Shown piece by piece: positions 33,813 through 42,533 of a stretch of DNA of 64,000 bases. The translations under genes and the position numbers were made by a program. Numbering within the stretch: the stretch's first letter is position 1; each line of letters starts with the position of its first letter. The notes beneath the pieces are model-generated. The model had not been told where the DNA came from. It worked only from the letters and a program-made list of their open reading frames with translations, and did not search any database. Origin of the DNA: Candidatus Bathyarchaeota archaeon (GTDB taxonomy: Archaea > Thermoproteota > Bathyarchaeia > 40CM-2-53-6 > DTGE01); NCBI GenBank assembly GCA_018396725.1, contig JAGTRC010000004.1, forward strand, positions 36,010 to 100,009, written 5' to 3'.

Positions 33813-34431
33813 ATGTCGTTAACCCCCCAACTCCTTAAGGTCGATCGATAATATAAAGGTAAGTAAGTTACACGACGCCTCCGCCAACCGTCCATCTCTA
33901 TCTTTAACCTTAAATCTCCAGCTCCAGACGGCCTCACTCATCTTAAAGGTTTAAAGTCGACTTCCATAACGCATTGTCTATGGATGGGGTGGAGGAAACC
34001 CCGCTCCCCCTCCAGCCCGACTTCCACCCATGAGTCTGGGGTGTCCTCTCCTGTGGACTCTGGGGGGAGGGGGGTGTGGATTTTCATGGGTTATCCCCCT
34101 AATCCCTGTGGCTTCCACAACTCTTCCATCGGCCTGGTTATGTACTCCTTAATTTTTAACTTCGTGGAACCGGCTCGAAGCCGAACACCGCCATTACCCC
34201 TGAAACTCCCCAAAAATCGCGGGGAAACGAGGAGGATCAGCGAAGAAGGTTGGGAAAGGTCCATTCCTCCTCCTATTCATATATGGTTCGACTGTGGTTA
34301 GCTGGTGTTGAACTTGCATCTATTCTCCTGTTTTTCTATTCCGTCTCCCGTCGTCTAGCCTCATCTACCGCGTGGGGGTGGACAGCATATATTTATGTGG
34401 GGTTTGGATCAGTGTGTCTGGGGTTCGACCT
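33813..34431. other. Intergenic region upstream of the GlcD-like gene
   Basis: A gap of about 620 bases. No gene was recognised; open frames lack protein-like features. It contains the tpiA promoter at the left and a clear TATA element, GCATATATTTATG (34385-34397), at the right. The latter is about 35-45 bases before the ATG at 34432 and argues that the GlcD-like protein starts there rather than at the upstream ATG at 34372. The middle holds G- and C-rich runs (about 34035-34110) without an evident fold. Confidence 0.4.
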
Positions 34432-35895
34432 ATGCGTGTGAGAGATGAATGTCACCTGGATCTGATCTATAACAGGCTGGCGGATATTGTAGGTGATAAG
34501 TACGTTTTAACCAGGGAGCTTGATAGGACTATTTATTCCATCGGTAGGAATTGGCTTGCTAGGACGTGGATGGCTCAGGGTTTACCGTTGCCCAAGGCTG
34601 ATTTCATCGTGCAGCCTGGGGATGAGGGGGAGATAGCTGAGATCATACGTTTAGCTAATAGGGAGAGGATCCCCGTGATCCCGTTCGGCGGGTTAAGCTC
34701 CGGTATGGGTGGGGCCCTCCCCATCCACGGCGGGATCCTCCTCGATACTAAGAGGTTGGATGAGATAAAGTATGTCAGCGGGAAGTCTCTCCTAGTAAGG
34801 GTTGAGGCGGGTGTTAATTGCTGGAAGCTTGAGGACGAGTTGAACAGGCTCGGATATACTTCAGGCCACTTACCCGCCTCCTTCTTCTGCTCATGTATCG
34901 GGGGGTTCATAGCGTGCCGCGGCGCCGGCCGTTTATCCACTAAGTATGGGAAGATGGAGGATATGATCCTAGGGCTGAGGGTGGTCTTGCCTACGGGGGA
35001 GATCATGGAGACGAGGGCGGTGCCTGGTCATGCAACCGGGCCGGATCTCAACCAGCTTTTCATAGGATCCGAGGGCACCCTGGGGGTGGTCACGGAGGCC
35101 GTAATGAAGATTCATCCGATGCCTGAGGAGCGGCGGTTCCGAGGAGTCATATTTCCAGACCTCCATTCAGGGATGGAGGCCATGAGGAGGATCATGAGGG
35201 AGGATTTGACGCCCTGCATGGCGAGGCTGTACGATGAGGAGGAGACAGCTACAAGGGTTAGGGATGCCTGGAGGGTAGAGGAGAGGGGGGCATTCCTGGT
35301 GATAGGGTTCGATGGATCCAGGAGGATCGTGGACCTGGAAGAGGAGATGGCATTAGAGATATGCAGGGAAGAGGGGGGAAGGGACTTGGGGAGGGAGCCT
35401 GGGGAATACTGGTGGGAGCATAAATACGACGACTACTATCCAACTCCTAAGAGCGTAAGGGAGTATAAGGCATTACTAGGCGGAAGGCAGGCGGGGGCCA
35501 CAACGGATACATGCGCCACCTACGACGCGATAGAGGAGATCTACTACGAGATGAAGAATCTATTCATGGAGAAGTATGGGGAGAGGTTCAACGGATGGTT
35601 CTACGGCCATTTCAGCCACTGGTATAAGAACGGCGCGATGCTCTATCCGAGATGGCATCTATACGATCCACCCGGAGGAAAGGAGTTGACGAGGCTTTAC
35701 TGGAATGTCTGGAGGGACCTGGTGAGGATAGCCCTCCGCCATGGAGGCGTCTTAAACCATCACCATGGGATAGGAAGGATCCTAGGCGAGTACATGCCTG
35801 AACAATACGGCGTAGGCTTCGAGGTGTTGAGGAGGGTCAAGAAAGCCCTAGACCCAAACGGGATAATGAACCCCGGCGTCTTAGGGTTGAACTGA
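34432..35895 (+). CDS. FAD-binding oxidase, GlcD/D-lactate dehydrogenase-like
   Basis: About 487 residues from the ATG at 34432. The PCMH-type FAD domain shows VQPGDEGEIAEIIRLAN, VIPFGGLSSGMGGA (pattern (P/F)GG.(S/T)), VRVEAGVNCWKLE and LFIGSEGTLGVVTEAVMKI; the C-terminal half ends with GGVLNHHHGIGR, the histidine cluster seen in alkyl-DHAP synthase and GlcD proteins, and PNGIMNPGVLGL. It oxidises an alpha-hydroxy acid or related alcohol. The next gene, 22 bases downstream, encodes an Fe-S CCG-domain protein, the usual electron-accepting partner (GlcF-like). The substrate (lactate, glycolate or other) is not determined. Confidence 0.87.
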   Translation: MRVRDECHLDLIYNRLADIVGDKYVLTRELDRTIYSIGRNWLARTWMAQGLPLPKADFIVQPGDEGEIAEIIRLANRERIPVIPFGGLSSGMGGALPIHGGILLDTKRLDEIKYVSGKSLLVRVEAGVNCWKLEDELNRLGYTSGHLPASFFCSCIGGFIACRGAGRLSTKYGKMEDMILGLRVVLPTGEIMETRAVPGHATGPDLNQLFIGSEGTLGVVTEAVMKIHPMPEERRFRGVIFPDLHSGMEAMRRIMREDLTPCMARLYDEEETATRVRDAWRVEERGAFLVIGFDGSRRIVDLEEEMALEICREEGGRDLGREPGEYWWEHKYDDYYPTPKSVREYKALLGGRQAGATTDTCATYDAIEEIYYEMKNLFMEKYGERFNGWFYGHFSHWYKNGAMLYPRWHLYDPPGGKELTRLYWNVWRDLVRIALRHGGVLNHHHGIGRILGEYMPEQYGVGFEVLRRVKKALDPNGIMNPGVLGLN

Positions 35896-35917
35896 TCCCA
35901 AGGGAGGGGATTGCCAT

Positions 35918-37042
35918 ATGCACGTTCAAGGGCTGGCCGAGAAGATAGCCATATGCGCCTACTGCCCCTTCATGTGCAAGGACATCTGCACCGTCTACTC
36001 CCAGACGAAGATCGACACCCTCTCCCCATCCATGCATGAATACCTCATATGGCTCATTCTCGAAGGGAGGGAGAAATACTCAGAGGAGGTTGCAGACGTC
36101 CTCTATAGGGCGTGCTGCGGATGCCTCCTATGCCAGTCGTGGTGCGCCACAGGCCAGGATGTGCCCGAGAAGGTTAGGGCCGCTCGCATGGACCTGGTCG
36201 AGCTAGGGCTACACCCCAAACCCGTGGAGAGGCTCAACCAAGCCTCGCTGAGGGATCATAACCCCTACGGTAGGAGCCACGCCGAGAGGTTCAAGGAGCT
36301 CCATAGAGCCATCCCAGAGGAGAGATGGAACGGTGGAGCTGACACCCTATACTTCGTGGGCTGTGCAACCGCGTATCATCAGCTCGGGATAGCCAGGGCC
36401 GTGGCAGCCATAATGGATAGGGCAGGAGTAGAACTCAGCGTAGACGACGAAGAATGGTGCTGTGGCCTACCCCAGTTCGAGCTAGGCCTCCTGGACACAG
36501 CTAAAAAACTCATGGAGCACAACCATCAGGTGATCAGGGGTCACGGATACAAGTCCGTGTTGACCTCATGCCCTGAATGCTACTATATGCTCAGCAGGAT
36601 CTATCCGAGCCTAGGATTCGATCTGAAGGCGGAGATCCACCACGTATCCAGCTGTTTTAAACGGTTAATGGATGAGAGTAGACTGAAGCTCTCCGGGAGA
36701 CTGGATGGAACCGTAACCTATCATGATCCATGCTACCTCGGGAGGCGCTGCGGGATATATGAGGAGCCGCGGCGCATCTTGAAGGATGCATCCGAGAAGT
36801 TCGTGGAGATGAGGTGGAACAGGGATAAAGCCTATTGCGGGGGCGGAGGGGTAGGCTACTCCATCCTATACCCTGAAACCGCCGCTATGATCGGGGACAA
36901 AATACTAATTGAGGCGGAGAAGGCTGGAGCCGGAAAGGTCGTGACCTCTTGCCCCACATGCAAAAGCCAGATGGAGGTGAACTTGAAGGGTAGGAGGATT
37001 AAGGTGTACGATCTGTCGGAGGTCATCAGTCAACTCCTATAA
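35918..37042 (+). CDS. Fe-S oxidoreductase with two CCG domains, GlcF/HdrD-like
   Basis: A 374-residue protein. N-terminal ferredoxin-like cysteines: CAYCPFMCKDIC (about 11-22) and CCGCLLCQSWCATGQ (about 66-80). Two CCG (DUF224) domains follow: WCCGLPQFELG with LTSCPECYYM, then YHDPCYLGRRCG with AYCGGGG and TSCPTCKSQM. In heterodisulfide reductase and lactate/glycolate oxidases such domains hold Fe-S clusters and pass electrons to membrane quinones or thiols. It follows the FAD-oxidase gene by 22 bases and forms an operon with it; together they resemble GlcDF or LutA-type systems. No membrane segment is present, so another partner must link it to the membrane. Confidence 0.9.
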   Translation: MHVQGLAEKIAICAYCPFMCKDICTVYSQTKIDTLSPSMHEYLIWLILEGREKYSEEVADVLYRACCGCLLCQSWCATGQDVPEKVRAARMDLVELGLHPKPVERLNQASLRDHNPYGRSHAERFKELHRAIPEERWNGGADTLYFVGCATAYHQLGIARAVAAIMDRAGVELSVDDEEWCCGLPQFELGLLDTAKKLMEHNHQVIRGHGYKSVLTSCPECYYMLSRIYPSLGFDLKAEIHHVSSCFKRLMDESRLKLSGRLDGTVTYHDPCYLGRRCGIYEEPRRILKDASEKFVEMRWNRDKAYCGGGGVGYSILYPETAAMIGDKILIEAEKAGAGKVVTSCPTCKSQMEVNLKGRRIKVYDLSEVISQLL

Positions 37043-37126
37043 CTCCCTCCGGCGAGGTTATAGAGGCTGGAGGACGCGCCTAGGAAAGGCCTCTCCACTT
37101 CCAGCTCATGCCCTGTACCTCATCCT

Positions 37127-37600
37127 CTAAATAGGGGGTGGTTTACAAGAGATCAAAATTCTACCCTCGCTCTGAGTTATCCATATCTCAAATTGATACT
37201 CCAACAGTAATTTGAGGATTGTCGGCCATGGAAACATCGATTCATCGAGAACGGCGATGTCATAGCCTCCATATTTCGACTCAACGGTTCCCGTTTCTCC
37301 GATCACATCTCTTATTTTAGATTCTACGTCCACGTAAAGCTTCGGGATGGGGGGTTTAACGTTCAGGGTGAGCGTACCTTTCACCGAGTCTATCTCCTTC
37401 ATCCGATCTATGCATTTTCTAACATCATCCTTGCTTTCAACCTCAAGCTTGGCGATCAGGTCGTACTCTCCCGTGACGGGTTTCACATATTTCACCCCCG
37501 GTATGCTCCTGAGCCTTCTTACAGCTTCCTCCAGCTCCCCCTCGATCTTGATCAGGGTAAAGGCCGTAAGGGGAGGATTGGAGGTGGAGGGCTTACTCAT
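37127..37600 (-). CDS. Lrp/AsnC effector-domain protein without HTH
   Basis: About 157 residues from the ATG at 37600, preceded by GAGGTG; a GTG at 37609 would add three. Residues about 12-85 form a RAM/Lrp ligand-binding domain: AFTLIKIEGELEEAVRRL, GVKYVKPVTGEYDLIAKLEV and IDSVKGTLTLNV. There is no N-terminal helix-turn-helix. The last about 70 residues (from YVDVESKIRDVIG) are an extra domain I do not recognise. It cannot bind DNA as a normal Lrp and may be an amino-acid or small-molecule sensor. It begins just after the permease stop, in one operon. Confidence 0.75.
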   Translation of the reverse strand: MSKPSTSNPPLTAFTLIKIEGELEEAVRRLRSIPGVKYVKPVTGEYDLIAKLEVESKDDVRKCIDRMKEIDSVKGTLTLNVKPPIPKLYVDVESKIRDVIGETGTVESKYGGYDIAVLDESMFPWPTILKLLLEYQFEIWITQSEGRILISCKPPPI

Positions 37601-37605
37601 ATATT

Positions 37606-38982
37606 TCACCTCGGCATGAATGGAGTCTGTATGAGCAGGAACAGGATGGCTATCGTTATCGTCGGCAGGGTCACCATTACCCCTGGTTTAACCCATTGAA
37701 GAAAAGTGACATGTCCCAGCTTCCTCCTCTCCAGGGTTCCTATAGCCACTATGTTAGCTGTGCTCCCTATCATCGTCAAGTTTCCGAAGAACGTGGCAGC
37801 GAATAAGGTGCCCCACCACAGAGGAAACCCGTAGACCCCCATGGATTGGAGATCCTGGATCACGGGTATGATTGTGGCCACCGCCAAAACGTTATCCATG
37901 AATGCGCTCAGTATCCCCATGATGAGGATGAAGATTATGAGGAAGATGGTTTCGTTTCCCGCGGCGAGGGATAGCAGCGACCCAGCTAGGATGGATGTCA
38001 CCCCCGTCAGCTTCAGGGTCCCCACAGATGCGAAGAGCACTATGAAGAAGGAGAGGGTCCACCAGTCAACCCTCGTCTCAACTATCTCCCTCGCCTTATC
38101 CCTCTCGATCATGAGCGCGATCCCCGCTGCCCCCAAGGCGGTGCCGAGGAGCATCGTGTTCTTCTCTAGGCGGAGCAGCTCCTCTATTTGGTGATGGAAT
38201 ACCAGAAAAGCTATCGTAGCGGCGAATAGCATCGTGGGAGCCGCGAACTTGCCAGCCTTCAATTCTCCGCCAGCCTCCTCAACCCTCGGATACTCCCTCG
38301 ATAAATCCTCTAACACCTTTATCTCTCTGCTGAAGTACTTCATTGTTAGCGGGATCATCGCCATCAATGATATTATAGCTATAGGGGAAGCCCACCTTAA
38401 AAAATCGGTGAAGGTGAGGCCTCCCCTCAACGCTATCATTACCCCAACCGGGTTGCCGACAACCGTTGCGCTGCTCCCGATGTTGGTGGCGAAGACCAGC
38501 ATTATCACGTAGGGTATTGGGTTAACCTGATATCTCCCCGTGAGATGTAGGACGGTGGAGGTCATGAAGAGGATGGACGTCACCTCGTCGACTAAGGCTG
38601 CGAAGAGCGCGCCCATCACCATGAGGGCGGCCATGAGACGGTTCATATCGTCGCCCATAAAATCGACCACTTTACCGATTAAAATCTCGAAGAAACGATT
38701 TTCCTCCAGATACCCGATCACTATCATCATCCCCGCCAAGAAGATTATGATGTCGAATCCAGCGAACTCCAGCAGATGGGGTACGTCTATGAGGCCCGTC
38801 CCCAGCAGAACCGCCATGGCGGTGAAGGCGAAAGCCAACCTAAACCTCCAGAAGAGGATCGTCCCCAGGATCAAGGCCGAGAAGACCGCCACGGAATACA
38901 CCTGAACCCTGTTCAGCCCTGAAAATAAGGATAACAAGATGACGCATAGGATTGAGATTGCGTATAGGCTGGGCTTCCTCAT
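37606..38982 (-). CDS. ArsB/NhaD-type ion transporter (permease)
   Basis: A 458-residue membrane protein with about 11-12 hydrophobic segments. Conserved family patterns include IIIFLAGMMIVIGYLEENRF, LFAALVDEVTSILFMTSTVL and, in the second half, GILSAFMDNVLAVATIIPVI; the repeated acidic (D/E)-x(2)-(T/L) elements in paired half-repeats are typical of the IT superfamily (ArsB, NhaD, CitM). It may export arsenite or exchange Na+/H+, or import an anion; sequence alone does not decide. No arsR or arsenate reductase is adjacent. The downstream Lrp-effector-domain gene is in the same operon and may sense a transported ligand. Confidence 0.85.
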   Translation of the reverse strand: MRKPSLYAISILCVILLSLFSGLNRVQVYSVAVFSALILGTILFWRFRLAFAFTAMAVLLGTGLIDVPHLLEFAGFDIIIFLAGMMIVIGYLEENRFFEILIGKVVDFMGDDMNRLMAALMVMGALFAALVDEVTSILFMTSTVLHLTGRYQVNPIPYVIMLVFATNIGSSATVVGNPVGVMIALRGGLTFTDFLRWASPIAIISLMAMIPLTMKYFSREIKVLEDLSREYPRVEEAGGELKAGKFAAPTMLFAATIAFLVFHHQIEELLRLEKNTMLLGTALGAAGIALMIERDKAREIVETRVDWWTLSFFIVLFASVGTLKLTGVTSILAGSLLSLAAGNETIFLIIFILIMGILSAFMDNVLAVATIIPVIQDLQSMGVYGFPLWWGTLFAATFFGNLTMIGSTANIVAIGTLERRKLGHVTFLQWVKPGVMVTLPTITIAILFLLIQTPFMPR

Positions 38983-39383
38983 CTAGCCCTCCCCTACGAG
39001 ACCTCTTAATCTAACCAAACCTATTATCTCCTCACATCGCATTATTATTTCTTCCACGTTTTTATTTCTTTCACATTTAGGAGCGATTGTAAGGCGAGGC
39101 ATCGGATAAGCCTCATCGTACAGCCTCGTATTTAAGGGCTTAGGGGATGAGTAGCCTATCATGCCCGCATCCTAGGCTGAAATAAAATATTTTGTTGTTG
39201 CTCCCTAACCATCGTGGTATTGGCTCAGCCATCCCCATACTTTGTTAGGGTCCCGAGGTGCAGCCTTCTCATGGCTCCTCTCCGGGAATCTCCAGGTCGC
39301 GGATGGACTTCAGCGATGAGGTACTTGTGGATTTAATCCATTTACCTTGGGATGATTGCTTCCGATACCCGTTATTCCAGATC
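38983..39383. other. Intergenic region between divergent permease and DapA-family genes
   Basis: About 400 AT-enriched bases without a recognisable gene. Near the permease start the minus strand has GAAATAAAAACG (around 39060-39070), a possible TATA box. Nothing else was recognised before the inverted repeat at 39384. Confidence 0.35.
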
Positions 39384-39409
39384 AGATTAATATTTAAATC
39401 GGTTAATCT
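39384..39409. promoter_or_regulatory. Inverted repeat enclosing the TATA box of the DapA-family gene
   Basis: AGATTAA and TTAATCT form a perfect seven-base inverted repeat separated by 12 bases (39391-39402) containing TATTTAAAT, the TATA candidate for the TTG start at 39453. A repressor dimer bound here would cover TBP. This is a candidate operator; the regulator is unknown. Confidence 0.5.
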
Positions 39410-39452
39410 TCATGCGTTATATGTTTCGGAGTGGAAAGATGGGTGAAGGGCT

Positions 39453-40376
39453 TTGAATAATTTAGGGGTTGAAGGCGTGATTCCAGCTATGGTTACCCCC
39501 TTCCATAGGGATGGATCTATAGACCTTGAGGGTTTGAGGAGGCTCACCCGTATATTGTTGGATGCAGGGGTTCACGGCCTCTTCCCCCTAGGGAGCATAG
39601 GGGAGGGGCCTAAGCTCAGCCGTGAGGAGAGGATGAAGGTCCTGGAGACCGTTATGGAGGCGGCTGGGAGCGGCGTCAAGGTCATCCCGGGTGCGGGAGG
39701 CGTCACCACCAGGGATACGATCCAATATGTTCGAGACGCCTCGGACCTCGGGGCCTCCGCGGCGATAATTCATCCACCATGGTATTATCATCCAACGCCC
39801 GATGCCCTCCTACAGCATTACTTGACGGTGGCCGACAGCTCGGACATCCCGATAATCCTCTATAACCTGCCGTCCTTTGTGGGCTATGAGATCCCCGTGG
39901 AGCTGGTGGTCAGGGCCGCCGAGCATGACAATATCATAGGTATAAAGGATAGCAGCGCAAACCTCCTCTACTTCCAGGAGCTTATGAGGGCTACCCCCGA
40001 AGGCTTCAACGTGATACAAGGCTACGGCGTACTCTTCCTTCCGAGCATGGTGATCGGGGGGAGGGCAACCCTCTCGGGGGAGGCCAACCTAGCGCCTGGG
40101 CTCTTCGTGGGGATATACGAGGCTTATCTTAGGGGGGACCTGGATGAGGCCAGGCGGCTCCATCTAAGAGCAGCCGCCCTAGCCCCAGTATTGGGATATG
40201 GAACCTTCCCTGCGAGCGTTAAGGAGGCCATGAACATGATGGGGCTGCCTGGGGGATACACACTACCCCCCTCATCCCAACTGACACCAGGGGAGAGGGA
40301 TAAGCTGCGGAGGGCCCTCATGGAGGCGGGGCTGCTGAAAAGCCAGCGACGATCCGGCGCATCTCGAACCAGCTGA
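39453..40376 (+). CDS. DHDPS/N-acetylneuraminate lyase family aldolase
   Basis: A 307-residue class I aldolase. GVIPAMVTPFHRDGSID is the N-terminal signature, GLFPLGSIGEGPKLSREER the substrate-binding loop, IPIILYNLPSFVG has the catalytic tyrosine, and IIGIKDSSANL the Schiff-base lysine. In place of the usual GTTGE this protein has GSIGEG, a change at the carboxylate-binding loop. Members include dihydrodipicolinate synthase, 2-keto-3-deoxygluconate aldolase and related lyases. With no lysine-biosynthesis gene nearby, and a nitrilase next door, a catabolic aldolase is as likely as DapA. The start is TTG. The nitrilase starts 24 bases downstream. Confidence 0.85.
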   Translation: MNNLGVEGVIPAMVTPFHRDGSIDLEGLRRLTRILLDAGVHGLFPLGSIGEGPKLSREERMKVLETVMEAAGSGVKVIPGAGGVTTRDTIQYVRDASDLGASAAIIHPPWYYHPTPDALLQHYLTVADSSDIPIILYNLPSFVGYEIPVELVVRAAEHDNIIGIKDSSANLLYFQELMRATPEGFNVIQGYGVLFLPSMVIGGRATLSGEANLAPGLFVGIYEAYLRGDLDEARRLHLRAAALAPVLGYGTFPASVKEAMNMMGLPGGYTLPPSSQLTPGERDKLRRALMEAGLLKSQRRSGASRTS

Positions 40377-40400
40377 ATATGATGATAGGTTGGGAGGGGA

Positions 40401-41270
40401 TTGGATTTGGGGGAGGGCTCCAACAGGCTTAGAGTTGCCGCGGCTCAGATAGCGCCCGTCCTGATGGATAAGGAGGCTAACCTCCTGGTGATGGAGGATT
40501 ACTTGGAGCGGGCCGCCGAGGCCGGGGCCGACCTGGTAGTGTTCCCTGAATGCGCCTTAACCGGGTACGCCTTAGCCGATGCCTGGGAGGTGAGGGAGAT
40601 GGCTGAGCCCATCCCCGGCCCCTCCACCGGGAGGGTGGAGGAGCTATGCCGGAGGCTTGAATGCTGGACCGTAACCGGGCTTATAGAGTCCTCGGAGAAG
40701 GCCCTCTACAATACAGCCGTACTCGTGGGGCCGGGCGGGATAGCAGCGAGATATAGGAAGGCCCACCTCCCACTCCAGGGCCTCGACAGGTTCACATCCA
40801 GGGGCGCGGAGCCCCTCAGGGTCCATGACACAGCCCTCGGCAGAGTAGGCCTAGCCATATGCTACGACATATTCTTCCCCGAGACGGTTAGGGTCTTAGC
40901 CCTCATGGGCTTGGAGCTGTTAGTGGTGCCCACGAACTGGGCTGAAGGGGTGGAGTTCTACGCGGAGCATCTAAGCCAGACCCGGGCCGTCGAGAACCAT
41001 GTAAACCTCGTGGCAGCCAATAGGGTAGGCGAGGAGAGGGGCTTCAAGTTCTATGGCAGAAGCCGGATAGTGGATCCCAACGGGAAAATCTTAGCGGAGG
41101 CAGGCGAGGGAGAAGAGCTGATAACCGCGGAGTTAGACATGGCTGAACCGCACAGGAAGCACATCGTAAGGATCCCGAAGGAGTGGGAGATAGACATACT
41201 GAGGGATAGAAGACCCGAACTTTACCGTTTAATATGCGCCAAGACGGAGGAGACGATAAGGAGCATATAA
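40401..41270 (+). CDS. Carbon-nitrogen hydrolase (nitrilase superfamily)
   Basis: A 289-residue nitrilase-fold amidase. The catalytic triad is visible: Glu in VVFPECALTGYA (near 49), Lys in ARYRKAHLP (near 118), Cys in VGLAICYDIFFPE (near 154). Members hydrolyse amides such as N-carbamoylputrescine, beta-ureidopropionate or omega-amides of keto acids. N-carbamoylputrescine amidase would fit the agmatine pathway elsewhere in the window, but the neighbour is an aldolase, so the role stays open. The start is TTG, 24 bases after the aldolase stop; same operon. Confidence 0.87.
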   Translation: MDLGEGSNRLRVAAAQIAPVLMDKEANLLVMEDYLERAAEAGADLVVFPECALTGYALADAWEVREMAEPIPGPSTGRVEELCRRLECWTVTGLIESSEKALYNTAVLVGPGGIAARYRKAHLPLQGLDRFTSRGAEPLRVHDTALGRVGLAICYDIFFPETVRVLALMGLELLVVPTNWAEGVEFYAEHLSQTRAVENHVNLVAANRVGEERGFKFYGRSRIVDPNGKILAEAGEGEELITAELDMAEPHRKHIVRIPKEWEIDILRDRRPELYRLICAKTEETIRSI

Positions 41271-41422
41271 GATTAGGAGGGAGCAGATGAGGATCGGGAT
41301 ACGCCTGTCCCGACTCGACATAAACCCATTCCGTAAATGAGATGGATGGCAGATGATCGAGGGAGGGATTGGGAGAAATTTATATTCCGTCTCATATAAG
41401 ATGGAGATGGAGACTAGAAGAC

Positions 41423-41556
41423 GCGGGGGTCGCCAAGTCTGGTCAAAGGGGCCCACGCCTAAAGGTGTGGGGCCTTGGAGGCGCAGGGCTTAGATCGCGG
41501 GAGCGTAGGAGACCCTGTCCCGAAGGGGTTCGTGGGTTCGAATCCCACCCCCCGCA
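41423..41556 (+). tRNA. tRNA-Leu(TAG) with two introns (23/24 and 37/38)
   Basis: Acceptor GCGGGGG/CCCCCGC, long variable arm (TCCCGAAGGGGTTC), T arm GTGGG-TTCGAAT-CCCAC, discriminator A, CCA encoded at 41557-41559. The gene is 134 nt and splices to 85. Intron 1 is 41449-41480 (32 nt), in the 3' D stem: helix TCAA/TTGG, bulges AG^G and AG^G, and a strong inner hairpin (GGCCC-ACGCC...GGTGT-G-GGGCC). Intron 2 is 41495-41511 (17 nt), canonical: helix CTTA/TAGG, bulges GA^T and AG^A, inner stem CGC/GCG, outer stem CAGGG/CCCTG. The mature loop CTTAGAA gives anticodon TAG. Confidence 0.92.
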
Positions 41557-41852
41557 CCACTATAAAGGCTGAAAAGGAGTTTCCGCTCATTTCGCATTAG
41601 AAAGCTATTTTGTTTATAGATTTGAAGCCTCAAGTTTATATGGAAGAATGGAAGATAAAAACTAAAAAGAGTTCTCTCATGCAGGGTTCCCTGAGGTTTC
41701 GATTAGTTCCGAGATTTCTCTACTCTGTGCTGGATTAATGGGGCGTCCCCATTTTATGGTGTATAGGACGCCTAGAATTAGATTTGTGGCACTTTTTTAG
41801 AAAAAGTAACACTTATATTTGTCATGGGCTACATTTAATGTACGTGATCCAT

Positions 41853-42089
41853 ATGGCTATCGTCGAGGTCGGTCCCAAGTTCCGGGTTACGATCACACGG
41901 GGGATTCGTGAGAAAACTCCCCTAAGGGTTGGGCAGAAGGTTTACTTGTTGGCTAGGCCCCCCCACATAGTTTTGATCCCAATTCCAGATAGGGTTGATG
42001 AGGCACTCGCCGAACTCATCGGCGACATAAATTATAGCAGAGAGGAGCGGAAAAGGGCTGAGGAACAGCTTCTAAAGGAAGCCTCTTAG
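41853..42089 (+). CDS. AbrB/SpoVT-type DNA-binding antitoxin
   Basis: About 78 residues from the ATG at 41853: MAIVEVGPKFRVTITRGIRE, then a swapped-hairpin AbrB pattern with LRVGQKVYLLARPPHIVLIP and a helical C-terminal tail (EERKRAEEQLLKEAS) that would embrace the toxin. Longer frames begin at 41784 or 41838, but the TATA element CTTATATTTG (around 41813-41822) puts the transcript start near 41840-41845. The stop is directly followed by the PIN-domain gene. The pair is a VapBC-like toxin-antitoxin module. Confidence 0.8.
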   Translation: MAIVEVGPKFRVTITRGIREKTPLRVGQKVYLLARPPHIVLIPIPDRVDEALAELIGDINYSREERKRAEEQLLKEAS

Positions 42090-42533
42090 ATGAATGAGAA
42101 TTTCATGGTTGAAACCGAGTTCCTCTTCGGCTTCCAACCTAAAGATAGAAGATATGACATAGTTTCAAGAATATTGGAGGCTTACAAGGCTTCTAAGGAT
42201 TTATCCATCTACTATCCCACCTCAGCCTTAATAGAGGTCCGCGAGGTTATGGCAAGCCATGGAAAAACCGCTAGCGATAGGCTTAAAGCCCTTACACTGA
42301 TAAAGATCAAGGCTGCTGAGTCAAACCTCTCGGAGGTAAGTCTCTCCTCGGACAACCTAATCTTATGCGAAGAAATAATGACGCAGCACACAGCTTTAAC
42401 GTTCTTCGATGCCCTACATGCCTCCGTAGCATTAAGTAACAACTCAACGATAGTCTCAAACGACGAAGCATACGACAAAACCGGGGTAAAAAGAATCTCC
42501 TTCAAAGACTTCTTAAACCTCATAGAGAGATAG
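42090..42533 (+). CDS. PIN-domain protein, VapC-like toxin partner
   Basis: A 147-residue PIN-domain protein that starts at the base after the antitoxin stop. The C-terminal acidic centre is present (ALTFFDALHASVAL, then SNDEAYD), and an internal YYPTSALIEVREV supplies the conserved glutamate. The N-terminal first aspartate of the PIN quartet (usual pattern (V/L)D(T/A)N) is replaced by glutamate, VETEFLFGF. Activity could be altered or retained with Glu as ligand. PIN toxins cleave tRNA or rRNA. Probably cotranscribed with the AbrB protein and neutralised by it. Confidence 0.8.
   Translation: MNENFMVETEFLFGFQPKDRRYDIVSRILEAYKASKDLSIYYPTSALIEVREVMASHGKTASDRLKALTLIKIKAAESNLSEVSLSSDNLILCEEIMTQHTALTFFDALHASVALSNNSTIVSNDEAYDKTGVKRISFKDFLNLIER

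Noticed and set aside
33984..34301. A 105-codon plus-strand open frame
   Set aside because: Composition is proline/serine-rich without any domain, it has no ribosome-binding site, and it lies in an intergenic region; likely chance.
41737..41753. Hairpin AATGGGG-CGT-CCCCATT followed by a short T run
   Set aside because: It could be a terminator-like hairpin, but intrinsic hairpin terminators are not typical of archaea, and it lies about 180 bases from the tRNA; no function can be argued.
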